Shown here: piece after piece, positions 34,485 to 43,228 of the stretch | Numbering within the stretch: the first letter of the stretch is position 1 | How the letters are laid out: every line of letters starts with the position of its first letter | The notes under the pieces: model-generated | What the model was told of the DNA's origin: nothing | The model's database searches: none | The model's input: the letters and a program-made list of their open reading frames with translations, nothing else | NCBI GenBank assembly: GCA_937949945.1 | Contig: CALFEQ010000171.1 | Location: forward strand, 57,328 to 121,327 | Direction: 5' to 3' | DNA length: 64,000 bases | DNA from: an uncultured Myxococcales bacterium | GTDB lineage: Bacteria; Myxococcota_A; Polyangia; Polyangiales; Polyangiaceae | Translations under genes and position numbers: made by a program

Positions 34485-35090
34485 ATGCTTCCAAAGCACG
34501 CCGTTCGCGTAGAGGTCGCTTCGTCGATCGCGCGGCTCGCGCCGCTCGCGCTCTTCGCCGCCGCGGCGGCGATCGCATTTGCATGCGATCCGATCCCGCA
34601 AGAGCCCGCGACGCCCGCGCAGAAGGCGCGGCCCCCGGACGTCACCGAGGTGACGATGGAGGTGACGCCGTACGACGCCGGTCCCGAAGAGATGGGGACG
34701 CCGCCGGGAGCGGCGTCGGCGGAGGCGTCCGAGCCCGATCCCTCCGACGATCCGAACATCGGCGGCCCGCAGGAGCCCTACGTCGAGAAGGCCGTCGCCC
34801 CCGTACGGAACCGCCTTCGTGCATGTTACAAGAAGGCGCTCGCCGACGATCCGAAGGTCGCCGGCACGGCCACGTTCGACACCACGATCGGAAAAGACGG
34901 CCGCGTCACCGCGGCGCGCTTCGTGAAGCGCGACGGCCTGAACGAGGACATGGTCGGCTGCCTGCTCGCGACGGTGAAGTCGATGACGTTCGAGCCCGGG
35001 AGGAAGACCCAGGTCGTCACGCTCTCGTTCGGGCGACCGGCGGAGAGCGTGCCGGATCCCGCTGCCTCGGCGGACGCTGGCGCCAAGTGA
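34485..35090 (+). CDS. Lipoprotein with AgmX/PglI-type C-terminal domain
   Basis: 201 residues. The signal ARLAPLALFAAAAAIAFAC is a clear lipoprotein signal; a Pro/Glu/Ala-rich linker follows. Residues ~90-190 carry VRNRLRACYKKALADDPKVAG ... TIGKDGRVTAARFVK ... MVGCLLATVKSMTFEPG, the TonB-C-like AgmX/PglI domain found in many myxobacterial envelope and gliding proteins. The two Cys, one in each half, are as usual for the family. It ends 31 nt before the glycosylase gene. Confidence 0.78.
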   Translation: MLPKHAVRVEVASSIARLAPLALFAAAAAIAFACDPIPQEPATPAQKARPPDVTEVTMEVTPYDAGPEEMGTPPGAASAEASEPDPSDDPNIGGPQEPYVEKAVAPVRNRLRACYKKALADDPKVAGTATFDTTIGKDGRVTAARFVKRDGLNEDMVGCLLATVKSMTFEPGRKTQVVTLSFGRPAESVPDPAASADAGAK

Positions 35091-35121
35091 AGCTCGGGAG
35101 ATCCGCCGCGGCTGCCCGCCC

Positions 35122-35958
35122 ATGCCCGAGCTCCCCGAGGTCGAGCACACACGGAGGAAGCTCGAGCGATGGCTCCGCGGCGCGCGCATCGCCCGCGTCC
35201 GCACGGACGACGCTCGGATCGTCCGGCCGTCGTCTCCGCGTGCGTTCGTGCGCCGACTCGAGGGGCGGAAGGTCGACGCGATCGATCGCCGGGGCAAATG
35301 GCTCCGCCTCGTCCTCGACGACGGCTCGCGGCTGTTCCTCCACCTCGGGATGACCGGCTGGTTCGAGCACGGCTCCCAGGCTGCTGCGAATCCGCTGATG
35401 TCGGCCAAGGGCGGCCGCGAGAGCCCGCATCGTTTCGAGCGCGTCCGCTTCGACGTCGAGCGCCGAGGAGAGCGTTTCGGCGTCGTCTACGTCGATCCTC
35501 GCCGGTGGGGACGCATGGTGATCTCCGATCGGGACATCGACGAATGGAACGAGCTCGGCCCGGATCCGCTCGTCGACGGCGTCGACGTCGTCGCGCTCGC
35601 GGCGAAGCTCGCCCGACGGAGGGCGAGCTCGATCAAAGAGGCCCTGATGGACCAGCGGATCCTCGCCGGCGTGGGCAACGTCCAGGCGACCGAGGCCCTC
35701 TGGAAGGCCGGAGTCGATCCGCGCTCGAAGGCGGCGGCCGTCCCGTCCTCGGATCTCCGGGCGATCGCCCGCGGCTTGCGCTGGACGATCGAGCGGACGC
35801 TCGTGGATCTCGAGAAGGGGCGTTCGGCGCGCTTCAGCGTCTACGGACGGGCCGGAGAGACCTGCCCGCGCTGCGGCGCGCGCTTCGAGCGCATCGAGCT
35901 CGGCGGCCGTTCGACGACCTTCTGTCCTGGCTGTCAGACGCGGCGCAGGCGCCTCTAG
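35122..35958 (+). CDS. mutM: Formamidopyrimidine-DNA glycosylase (Fpg/Nei family)
   Basis: 278 residues. MPELPEVEHTRRKLE gives the catalytic N-terminal Pro and Glu. The helix-two-turn-helix ILAGVGNVQATEALWKAG and the C-terminal zinc finger CPRCG ... CPGCQ are complete, with RFSVYGRAGE before the finger. The enzyme removes oxidised purines such as 8-oxoguanine and nicks the site. The H2TH reads GVGNVQATEALW where classical Fpg has GIGNIYADE, so a Nei-like specificity cannot be excluded. Confidence 0.92.
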   Translation: MPELPEVEHTRRKLERWLRGARIARVRTDDARIVRPSSPRAFVRRLEGRKVDAIDRRGKWLRLVLDDGSRLFLHLGMTGWFEHGSQAAANPLMSAKGGRESPHRFERVRFDVERRGERFGVVYVDPRRWGRMVISDRDIDEWNELGPDPLVDGVDVVALAAKLARRRASSIKEALMDQRILAGVGNVQATEALWKAGVDPRSKAAAVPSSDLRAIARGLRWTIERTLVDLEKGRSARFSVYGRAGETCPRCGARFERIELGGRSTTFCPGCQTRRRRL

Positions 35959-36072
35959 CGACCGGCTCCGCGGCGACCTTCACGAGCACGACCTGCACAC
36001 GTCGTCGTTGCAGGTTACGCCGGGAGGTTGCGCGAAGATCCAGGCGCCGCTCCGTGTACGGGCAGTTCCATG

Positions 36073-36093
36073 GTGTGCATCGATCGTTCACAC
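36073..36093. promoter_or_regulatory. Operator-like 21-bp palindrome, copy 1
   Basis: GTGTGCAT-CGATC-GTTCACAC, followed by CCGCG. Copy 2 at 43138-43158 differs at only four of 21 positions. Both stand upstream of a gene for an exported Cys-containing protein, so they may bind one regulator. Confidence 0.5.
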
Positions 36094-36192
36094 CCGCGGC
36101 CTCGGGCGGCCGGCCGAATCTGAAAAATGCGTGTAACCACGCGCCTCGGCGCGTCGCGGCCGGGCGGCACGGCGAGTGCTCGTGCGGTGTGC

Positions 36193-38454
36193 ATGCGCTC
36201 CGCCGGTCTTCTCGCTGCCACCTGCTTCGCCCTTTGCTTTGCGCCAGCCTGTGCCGACCCCGAAGACATCGAGGACGAGCCCTTCGAGCACACGGAGAGC
36301 CACGTCGCGACCACCAGCGACGAGCGTGCCTTCCTCGAGCGCGCCTACGAGACCTTCGTCGCGAAGGCCACGACGTCGACCTATGCGCCTTTGCGCGAGG
36401 GTGGGACGCCGACGGATCTGAACAACTACTACCGGACGACGTGCAGCGCCGCGCTCGTCGGCGCGCTCCGGGCGCGCGTGGCGGGCGTCGGACCGGCGCC
36501 GGTCGTCCTCACGTGGATCCGCGATGCCATCGCGGCCTATCCGAACTTCAAGGAAGCGTCGTGGGGGTACCACGTCCGGTGGGCGCCCGCGGTCGACTGC
36601 CTCCTCGCCGCTTCGGTCGCGACGCCGTGGCTCTCGGCCAGCGAACGCAGCACCTTGCGCAAGAACGTGGCCGTCGTCGCCGATGCCGTGTTCTCGCCTG
36701 CCGAATACCTCCGGACGGGCAAGTCGCTGCCGGGCAACTCGCAGGCCGAGGAAGCGGCGCTCGCGGCCGACCTCCTCTACATCGCCAGCCGGCTGGCGGG
36801 CTCGAGCGCTCAGCAGCGCGACGGCTGGCGCAGGCGAGCCGCAGACCTCTTCCGGTACGCCGCGTCGATCCCGAAGGGCTCGGCTCCCTACGAGGGCGAG
36901 GCGTTCCGCCGGAAGGCGGCCAACGGCACGTCGCTCGGTGACGACCAGTACGTCGTCTCCAACCACGGGATGGAGGTGAACCCGTACTACAGCCTCGGCG
37001 CGCTCATCTCGTACGCCGACGCGACCGTGGTCGCGCGGGCGACGGGCGAGAGCCTGCCTCCCGGCATCAGCGTGGAGCAGACGACGTGGAACGACGGGAA
37101 GGTCGTCCACGATCAGCTCGGCGTCCGCCAGATCTTCGCCGGAGGCATGAAGCGCGTCGATCGCACGACGTTCGGCTGGAAGGGCACCTATCGCTTCATC
37201 GGTGAGGCCGGCGAGCACAAGAACGCGAACGCCGTCTTCGACTACGGCGCGCAGACGCAGACGATCCCGATCTTCCCGCCGAACTCGGAGCTCTTCATCC
37301 CGACGAACGGCGCAGGCAGCGTCACGCAGTTTTTCGACCCGTTCGACGGCAAGGTCAAGAGCTACCAGATCGACGGCGGCGAGATTCGTGCGTTCGAGTG
37401 CGGTCAGGAGGTGCGCGGATGGTTCTGCCGCGCCCGCTACAAGGCGCGCCTCGCGGAGCTGTGGTCGAAGTCGAGCGTCCTCGATCAGTCGAAGTACGGC
37501 GCGTATCCGATCCCGACGAGCAACATCGACACGTTCGCCCAGTGGGTCGAGGCGGACGGTTCGGTCGGCTCCGACGTCTATGCGGGCAACCGCGTCTGGC
37601 GCTACGTCTGCTCCGGCAACCCGCGCGTGTGCCGTGCCGTCGACTCGGTCCCGCTCTCCACGCACCTCGCGCGCTTCGGCTTCACGGCTTCGACCGCGCC
37701 GATCTCTCGCGTCGACGCCGCCTCGGCCTTCATCCACATCGACGGCACCGGGCGTCGCTACTGGGTGAGCGGCAATCGGATCTACCGCGCCGTCTGCCGC
37801 GCGGACTTCACGGGGTGCAGCGCCGCATCGAGCACGCTCGCCGAGCAGTTCGCCGGGCTCACGGTCTCGCCGCCCTTGCCGACGGATCGGGTCGACTCGC
37901 TCGTCCAGTACGTGATGAACGACACCCTCCACACCTACGTCTTCCGCGGAGACCGGCTGTGGAAGTACGAGTGCACCAGCAACGGGTGCAGGGGGCGGTT
38001 CAGCAACTCCATCGCCGACCAGTGGCGCGGCATCACCAACCAGGAGCGCTGGGCAAGCGGCGCGATCGACGTGCTCCGTGGCGTCACCGACTGGGGCGTG
38101 CAAGCCACGATGATGAACGCGACGTTCGCGCTCGCGAACGTCCTCGGCGTCGACGGCGGCGCTTACGGCGCGCTCCTCTCGCACCAGCGCAAGGTCCTCA
38201 AGCTCGCCGACCGGCCGCTCTTGCCTTCGACGTTCGATCCGAGCACTGGCCGCTTCGGCTACGGGAGGTTCGGCAAGGCGATGCCCGTGACGCGCTACGG
38301 CACGCTCGTCGAGCTCCAGGACGGCTGGTTGCCGAGGCACATCGGCCCGTACGAGCGGCTCAACGCGTTCACGTGGATGAACATCTTCGCCGCGCGCAAC
38401 CACGCGATCGCGTTCATGCTGAAGAGCGACGACAAGCTCGTCGCGGCGCTGTAG
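36193..38454 (+). CDS. Large lipoprotein: alpha-helical lyase-like body with hemopexin-like repeats
   Basis: 753 residues from ATG 36193; ATG 36127 is also in frame but gives an over-long n-region. The signal MRSAGLLAATCFALCFAPAC is a lipobox. Residues ~35-440 are helical (LNNYYRTTCSAALVGALR, AEEAALAADLLYIASRLA, SNHGMEVNPYYSLGALI), like (alpha/alpha)n toroids of polysaccharide lyases, though no catalytic set is certain. Residues ~445-614 contain three ~60-residue repeats (VYAGNRVWRYVC, YWVSGNRIYRAVC, YVFRGDRLWKYEC), each ending in a helix like DQWRGI, as in hemopexin blades. Residues ~620-753 are helical again. Possibly a polysaccharide-active surface protein. Confidence 0.68.
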   Translation: MRSAGLLAATCFALCFAPACADPEDIEDEPFEHTESHVATTSDERAFLERAYETFVAKATTSTYAPLREGGTPTDLNNYYRTTCSAALVGALRARVAGVGPAPVVLTWIRDAIAAYPNFKEASWGYHVRWAPAVDCLLAASVATPWLSASERSTLRKNVAVVADAVFSPAEYLRTGKSLPGNSQAEEAALAADLLYIASRLAGSSAQQRDGWRRRAADLFRYAASIPKGSAPYEGEAFRRKAANGTSLGDDQYVVSNHGMEVNPYYSLGALISYADATVVARATGESLPPGISVEQTTWNDGKVVHDQLGVRQIFAGGMKRVDRTTFGWKGTYRFIGEAGEHKNANAVFDYGAQTQTIPIFPPNSELFIPTNGAGSVTQFFDPFDGKVKSYQIDGGEIRAFECGQEVRGWFCRARYKARLAELWSKSSVLDQSKYGAYPIPTSNIDTFAQWVEADGSVGSDVYAGNRVWRYVCSGNPRVCRAVDSVPLSTHLARFGFTASTAPISRVDAASAFIHIDGTGRRYWVSGNRIYRAVCRADFTGCSAASSTLAEQFAGLTVSPPLPTDRVDSLVQYVMNDTLHTYVFRGDRLWKYECTSNGCRGRFSNSIADQWRGITNQERWASGAIDVLRGVTDWGVQATMMNATFALANVLGVDGGAYGALLSHQRKVLKLADRPLLPSTFDPSTGRFGYGRFGKAMPVTRYGTLVELQDGWLPRHIGPYERLNAFTWMNIFAARNHAIAFMLKSDDKLVAAL

Positions 38455-38471
38455 TCACGACCGACCGCGAA

Positions 38472-39830
38472 TCACGAGGTGCGGGAGCGGATCACGTAGA
38501 AGTAGCGTCGTCCGATCCCGCACGCCTCGGCCGCCTTCGTCACGTTCCCGCCGTGCTCGGCGAGCGCCGCCTCGATGTAGCGGCGCTCGAACTCGAAGAT
38601 GACCCGCTCCCTCGCGCGTGCGAAGGGCTGCTTCTCGGCGATCACGCGATCGATGATGTCTCCGCTCGCCGTGGGCGCTTCACCGGCGCGTCCCGGCGGC
38701 GGGAGCGGGGCGGCGAGATCGCCGAGGGCGAGGCGACGGGCGACGTGGTTGTGCAGCTCACGCACGTTGCCGGGCCAAGGGTACTCGTCGAGACCCGCGA
38801 GCATGTCCGGCGGGTATTCGTGCTCCTTCCCGCCGAGGCTCGTCCAGAAGGCGCGAGCGAGGATCGGGATGTCGTCGCGCCGGTCGCGCAGCGCGGGCAG
38901 CTCGATGCGTGCGACGACGAGACGGAAGTAGAGGTCGTCGCGGAAGCGTCCCGCCTGGATCTCGCGCTCGAGGTCGCGTCGCGTGGCGCTGATGATGCGC
39001 ACGTCGGTCCGGATCCACTTCGTCCCGCCGACGCGCTGCACCTGCGACGACTGGAGCGCGCGAAGCAGCTTCGCCTGGAGGGTGATGTCGAGGTCGCCGA
39101 TCTCGTCGATGAACAGCGTGCCGCCGTGCGCGAGCTCGAAGACGCCGGGCTTGGAGGTCACGGCGCCGGTGAACGCGCCCTTCTCGTGACCGAAGAGGGC
39201 CGCTTCGACGAGGTTCGGCGCGACGGTGGTGCAGTCGAAGATGACGAACGGCCCGTCCGCGCGCTTGCTCTGTGCGTGGATCGACTCGGCGAGCAGCTCC
39301 TTGCCCGTGCCGGTCTCGCCTTCGATGAGCACGGGCACGTCGGAGCGAGCGATGCGCTGGCACAGCGGGTAGAGCCTCCGCATCGGCAGGCTCGCGCCGA
39401 TCACCTTGCCGAATCGGACGATCGGCGGCGCGTGCGAAGGCTTCGGCGATCCGACGGGCATGACGCGAAGGCGCGTGTCGCCGACGAGGACCGTCTCGCC
39501 GCCACGCAGATAGGCGGACGTGATGCGGACGTTCTCCACCCACGTGCCGTTCGTCGAGTCGAGGTCTTCGATCTTGAGGCCGAGCGGCGTCACGGAGAGC
39601 GCCGCGTGACGGCGCGAGACGAGCGGATCGGCGAGGCGGATCTGGCAGATCTCGCTCGTGCCCACGTAGGTACGGCTCGGCTCGTTGCTCGCGACGACGA
39701 ACGTCGCGCCGACCTGGCCTCCGCCGGACAGGATCGTGACCTCGAAATCGGTGAGCTCGTCGACGTGCGTCGGCCCGCCCCTTATCGCGGTGCGCGGCTC
39801 TCCTCCACCGGGCGGCGCGTGGTCGACCAT
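38472..39830 (-). CDS. FHA-domain sigma-54-dependent transcriptional activator
   Basis: 452 residues. FHA domain at ~30-125 (VSRRHAALSV, DLDSTNGTWV). AAA+ core with Walker A GETGTGKE (171-178), GAFTGA (218-223), Walker B LFIDEIGD (239-246), then a C-terminal Fis-type helix (ALAEHGGNVTKAAEACGIG). No receiver domain. It follows the TPR/PEGA gene by 22 nt in a minus-strand run headed by a winged-helix protein and a kinase, repeating the gene order at 5129-10336. The FHA domain could read phosphothreonine set by the kinase (inference). Confidence 0.93.
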   Translation of the reverse strand: MVDHAPPGGGEPRTAIRGGPTHVDELTDFEVTILSGGGQVGATFVVASNEPSRTYVGTSEICQIRLADPLVSRRHAALSVTPLGLKIEDLDSTNGTWVENVRITSAYLRGGETVLVGDTRLRVMPVGSPKPSHAPPIVRFGKVIGASLPMRRLYPLCQRIARSDVPVLIEGETGTGKELLAESIHAQSKRADGPFVIFDCTTVAPNLVEAALFGHEKGAFTGAVTSKPGVFELAHGGTLFIDEIGDLDITLQAKLLRALQSSQVQRVGGTKWIRTDVRIISATRRDLEREIQAGRFRDDLYFRLVVARIELPALRDRRDDIPILARAFWTSLGGKEHEYPPDMLAGLDEYPWPGNVRELHNHVARRLALGDLAAPLPPPGRAGEAPTASGDIIDRVIAEKQPFARARERVIFEFERRYIEAALAEHGGNVTKAAEACGIGRRYFYVIRSRTS

Positions 39831-39852
39831 CGGACCGCCCGATGATGCCCGA

Positions 39853-40632
39853 TCATCGCGATGTCAGCCAGAGCACCGCCGCGGTGCCGAGCGCGACCAC
39901 GCCGACGGCGAGCGCCACGTCCGCGACGAGGTACATCGAGCGCGCGGACGAGACGTCCGCTTCGGTGCAGCTCCTCGTTCGACCACAACCCTCGCGCAGG
40001 TCGTCGGCTTCGGCGCGTCCGCTCAGCCCGAAGATCGTGAACCCTGCGAGGCCTGCGACGCCGATCCCTGCCAGCGGGTAGACGAGCATCGGCGGCCGGG
40101 ACGAGCGAGCATCCTCCTCCGGTGGAAGCGGCGACGTCGGGCCGAGCACGTTCTTGGGGCGTGCGACCACGAGGGTCAGCAGGCGGGCCTTCTCGCCTTC
40201 CGCGAGCACGGCCGTCTCCTCCGCCGGCTCGAACCCTTCGGCTTCGGCGCGGAACGTGTGCGTGCCCGGTTCCATGCGCATCGTGCGACCGGGCGACCAG
40301 TTGGGGATCTCCGTTCCGTCCACGAAGAGACGCGCCGCGACGTCGCGGCCGTCGTCCGTCTGCACGCGCACCGACGCCGCGGGGATCCGCACCTCGACTT
40401 CGTCGAGCCACCGTGCGCAGTCGGCGCGGATGACGCCTGGACATGCATCCCGCGCGCACACGAGGAAGGCGTCGCGTGCATCGAGGAGCCGGCCCTGCCG
40501 CTTCGCCGCCTGTCCCTTGTCCGCCGCCTGCATGCAGGCCGTCACCGTGTCGGCACGCGCGACGCTCGGGGTGGCGACCGCGAGGACGCCGAAGAACGCC
40601 ACCGCCCGACCGAGCTTCGTCTTCAGAGGCAC
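39853..40632 (-). CDS. Exported TPR/PEGA-type envelope protein
   Basis: 259 residues from GTG 40632, whose 10-nt overlap with the kinase stop implies coupled translation. The signal KLGRAVAFFGVLAVATPSVARA is followed by a short TPR-like helical region with four Cys (CMQAADKGQ ... CARDACPGVIRADCARWL), a PEGA-type domain (VRIPAASVRVQTDDGRDV, MEPGTHTFRAEAEG) and two membrane helices near the C-terminus flanking a Cys pair (CGRTRSC). It is a paralogue of the products at 6979-7968 and 18290-19408. Confidence 0.75.
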   Translation of the reverse strand: MPLKTKLGRAVAFFGVLAVATPSVARADTVTACMQAADKGQAAKRQGRLLDARDAFLVCARDACPGVIRADCARWLDEVEVRIPAASVRVQTDDGRDVAARLFVDGTEIPNWSPGRTMRMEPGTHTFRAEAEGFEPAEETAVLAEGEKARLLTLVVARPKNVLGPTSPLPPEEDARSSRPPMLVYPLAGIGVAGLAGFTIFGLSGRAEADDLREGCGRTRSCTEADVSSARSMYLVADVALAVGVVALGTAAVLWLTSR

Positions 40633-42158
40633 TCCCGCTTGTAATGCCGGTCTCCGGCTTCGTCGATCGTGTACGGAGGGTCGCATGACACCTTGGGCTT
40701 CGGAGACGGCGTCGTCTTCGCCTTCGTCGCCTTGCTCGCCGCCTTCGGCGTGGGCTTGGCCACGGCTCGAGAAGCATCCGGTACGGGCGTCTCGGGCGTC
40801 GGGGAAGGCGCCGGCGACGCCTCCTCGATCGACGGGGAAGGAGCGGGGGAGGGGGGTGGAAGCGGAGGCTCGGATGGCTCGGCGGCGGCGATCACCTCCG
40901 GCGGAGGCTCCGAACTCACCGTCGCCGACTGCGCTTGCGACGTCGCGCGAAGTCGAACACCGGCGACGACGACGATCGCGACGAACGCCGCCGCGGCGAT
41001 GGCCGCGATGCCCGCGATGACGGCGACCCTCCGTCGTGGTTGCGCCGACGGCAGCGCGGACGGCCCGCCGGGAAGGCGGACCGTCGCGAGCGGCGTCTCC
41101 GGCTGCGCGTGCACGACGGCAGGCAGCGAGACGAGGTCGCTCCGTACCTCGCGGATCGTCTCCGTCGGCGCGTGCTCCTCGATCGGCGGGAAGGGCGAAC
41201 GCGGTCGCACGATGCTCGACGAGCCGGTCTCGAACTCCCTCACCAGCGCGGCGCGCTCGCGGAGAGCGTCGCCGAGCCGTTCCTCGAGCACACGGGCGAC
41301 TTCGCGGGGCGAGGCGCGAGGGCCGCACGCGTCCAGCGCGTCCAGCATCTCGCGCGCGCTCGCGAAGCGTTGGTTCGGGTCGCGCGCGAGGGCGCGCGCC
41401 ACGAGCTCGTCATATGCGGTCCCGAGGGCGGGCGCGGCTTCGCTCACCTTCGGCGGCGTCCACTCGAGGACCTTGTAGAGGACCGCGGATTCGTTCTCGC
41501 CGACGAAGAGCCTCTTGCCGACGAGCGCCTCCCAGAGCGTGACGCCGACGCCGTAGATGTCCGAACGCTCGGTCGCCGGTGCGCCCTGGATCACCTCGGG
41601 CGCCGCGTACCCGATCTTGCCCTTGAACTCGCCGTCTCTCGTCGAGGAGATGCGGTTCCTCGCCTTCGCGACACCGAAGTCCGCGATGCGCGCCACGCCG
41701 TCGATGCCGACCAGGATGTTCTGCGGAGAGACGTCCCGATGGACGAGCCCGAGCGGAGCACCCGTGGCGTCCGTCGCGAGGTGCGCGCTCTCGAGACCGG
41801 CGAGCGCGTCGTGGAAGATCGCGAGCGCCACGTCGGGTCGGAGCGGTCCCTTGAGCAGGAGCCGTGCGAGCGACTCGCCCGCCACGTAATCCATGACGAG
41901 CCAGAGGTCGCGACCGGCGCGGCACGCGTCGATGGTCGGCACGACGTTCGCGTGCCGGATCCGCGAGGCGAGGCGCGCCTCGTCGATGAACATCGCCACG
42001 TGCTCGCTGTCGGTGGCGAACTCCTGCCTCAAGCATTTGATCGCCACGACGCGGGAGAAGCCCTCGGCGCCGCAGACGCGCCCAAGGTGAACCCTCCCCA
42101 TCCCGCCCGCGGCGATAGGTGGACCCAGGACGTAGCGATCGGTCTCCGGCAGACCCAC
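40623..42158 (-). CDS. Transmembrane Ser/Thr protein kinase
   Basis: 511 residues from GTG 42158, with TACGAT 8 nt upstream and TTGATC 17 nt before that. Kinase domain ~8-275: IAAGGMGRVHLG (glycine loop), AIK with Lys41, HRDVSPQN (140-147), DFG (160-162) and AAPE. One membrane helix (~378-403) leads to a Pro/Glu/Ser tail ending in a Cys-containing motif (CDPPYTIDEAG ... YKRECL) that is common in myxobacterial kinases. It is coupled to the TPR/PEGA gene and followed by an FHA/sigma-54 activator. Confidence 0.92.
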   Translation of the reverse strand: MGLPETDRYVLGPPIAAGGMGRVHLGRVCGAEGFSRVVAIKCLRQEFATDSEHVAMFIDEARLASRIRHANVVPTIDACRAGRDLWLVMDYVAGESLARLLLKGPLRPDVALAIFHDALAGLESAHLATDATGAPLGLVHRDVSPQNILVGIDGVARIADFGVAKARNRISSTRDGEFKGKIGYAAPEVIQGAPATERSDIYGVGVTLWEALVGKRLFVGENESAVLYKVLEWTPPKVSEAAPALGTAYDELVARALARDPNQRFASAREMLDALDACGPRASPREVARVLEERLGDALRERAALVREFETGSSSIVRPRSPFPPIEEHAPTETIREVRSDLVSLPAVVHAQPETPLATVRLPGGPSALPSAQPRRRVAVIAGIAAIAAAAFVAIVVVAGVRLRATSQAQSATVSSEPPPEVIAAAEPSEPPLPPPSPAPSPSIEEASPAPSPTPETPVPDASRAVAKPTPKAASKATKAKTTPSPKPKVSCDPPYTIDEAGDRHYKRECL

Positions 42159-42166
42159 CAGGACCG

Positions 42167-42195
42167 ATCGTATTCGCTGCAGGTCGTCCGATCAA
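42167..42195 (-). promoter_or_regulatory. Kinase promoter TTGATC-N17-TACGAT
   Basis: On the minus strand TTGATC (42195-42190) and TACGAT (42172-42167) are 17 nt apart, and TACGAT ends 8 nt before the kinase GTG. This gives the kinase cassette its own start point inside the short gap after the winged-helix gene. Confidence 0.7.
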
Positions 42196-42206
42196 CGCGC
42201 GTCGGG

Positions 42207-43070
42207 TCAGTGCGACTCCGCGACCGTCGCGTCGGACGGCTGCCAACGGAGGATGCGAACGTCGGGCGCGAGCATGTAACCGCCCGAAGCCTGCACGATC
42301 GCGTTGCGGAGGCCGAGATCCCGCGCGCGCCACACGGTGACCTTCAGTCGGTTACGCACGGTGGGTGAAGAAGGATCCATGCCGGGCCACAGCGTGCTGG
42401 CGAGCTCCGCCGACGTGACGATCGGGTTCGGGCCGCAGTGCCTCTCGAGGAGCGTCATCCACACGCGACGCGGGAACGGGTGCTTCGTGAGATCGACACG
42501 CGTACCGTCGGGCGTATCGACGAAGAACGACTTGGGGCCCACGAGCCAGACCTTGCGCGGGTCGTGCTCGCGCACCGCCGTGCGTGCAGCCTCGACCACC
42601 ACGGCGGCTAGCCCGGTCGCTCCGGCGCCTTCGGCGACGGCGAGCGCGCCCTCGGCCTCGTGCCACGCATCGAGCGCGAGGTTTCGTGCGCCCCGCAGCA
42701 GCAGCGCACGGGAGCGCGCGACGGCGATCCTCGCACGAAGCGCCGGAACGACCGCCGCCGTGACGCGCAAGAAGCCTCCGAGCCGCCGGATCTCCTCGGC
42801 GTGACGCTCGGCCGCCGCGATGTCCCCGCGCATCGCTTCCTCGATGGCGAGCGCGCACCGAGCGAGCGAAATCAGCGTCGCGTCTTCGCTCGTCCCGGCA
42901 TAGATCCTCGCGCGCCGCGAGCACGCGGACGCCGCGACGACGTCGCCGCGAGCGAGCTCGGCGAAGGCGCGCTCGAGGAGCTCGCGGGCGGCCTGGGCGG
43001 CGGACGCGGAGGAAGCGGTTTCAGAAAGCCGGGATGGAAGCGCGGTGGCAGAAGAAGTAGCGGGGTGCAT
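42207..43070 (-). CDS. Helical-repeat protein with C-terminal winged-helix domain
   Basis: 287 residues. ATG 43070 is fixed by GGAGG with a 3-4 nt spacer, the strongest ribosome-binding site in the window. Residues ~1-180 are helical with TPR-like periodicity (LLERAFAELARGDVVAASACS, ALAIEEAMRGDIAAAERHAEE). The C-terminal ~100 residues read RVDLTKHPFPRRVWMTLLERH ... SSPTVRNRLKVTVWRARDLGL ... YMLAPDVRIL, resembling an OmpR/BTAD-type winged helix. Probably a DNA-binding regulator. It lies upstream of the kinase cassette on the same strand (48-nt gap) and may control it. Confidence 0.6.
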   Translation of the reverse strand: MHPATSSATALPSRLSETASSASAAQAARELLERAFAELARGDVVAASACSRRARIYAGTSEDATLISLARCALAIEEAMRGDIAAAERHAEEIRRLGGFLRVTAAVVPALRARIAVARSRALLLRGARNLALDAWHEAEGALAVAEGAGATGLAAVVVEAARTAVREHDPRKVWLVGPKSFFVDTPDGTRVDLTKHPFPRRVWMTLLERHCGPNPIVTSAELASTLWPGMDPSSPTVRNRLKVTVWRARDLGLRNAIVQASGGYMLAPDVRILRWQPSDATVAESH

Positions 43071-43137
43071 GCTCCTCCGAAGTGCAACCTCGGTGCCCCG
43101 GCCGACTCGCATCAATTCGCGCGGTTACACGCGGCGG

Positions 43138-43158
43138 GTGTGCATGGTTCATTCACAC
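43138..43158. promoter_or_regulatory. Operator-like 21-bp palindrome, copy 2
   Basis: GTGTGCAT-GGTTC-ATTCACAC, followed by CCGCG as in copy 1. Its centre is about 80 bp upstream of the GTG at 43229, where an activator would bind. It also lies in front of the divergent winged-helix gene. Confidence 0.5.
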
Positions 43159-43215
43159 CCGCGCGTTCCATGTGCATGGTGAGTGCACGCGGATGACCGG
43201 CGGCGTTCGGCGCGC

Positions 43216-43221
43216 TACGCT
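43216..43221 (+). promoter_or_regulatory. -10-like TACGCT before a GTG start
   Basis: TACGCT ends 7 nt before the GTG at 43229. Together with the signal peptide it selects this start over the in-frame ATG at 43193. Confidence 0.45.
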
Positions 43222-43228
43222 TCGGATC

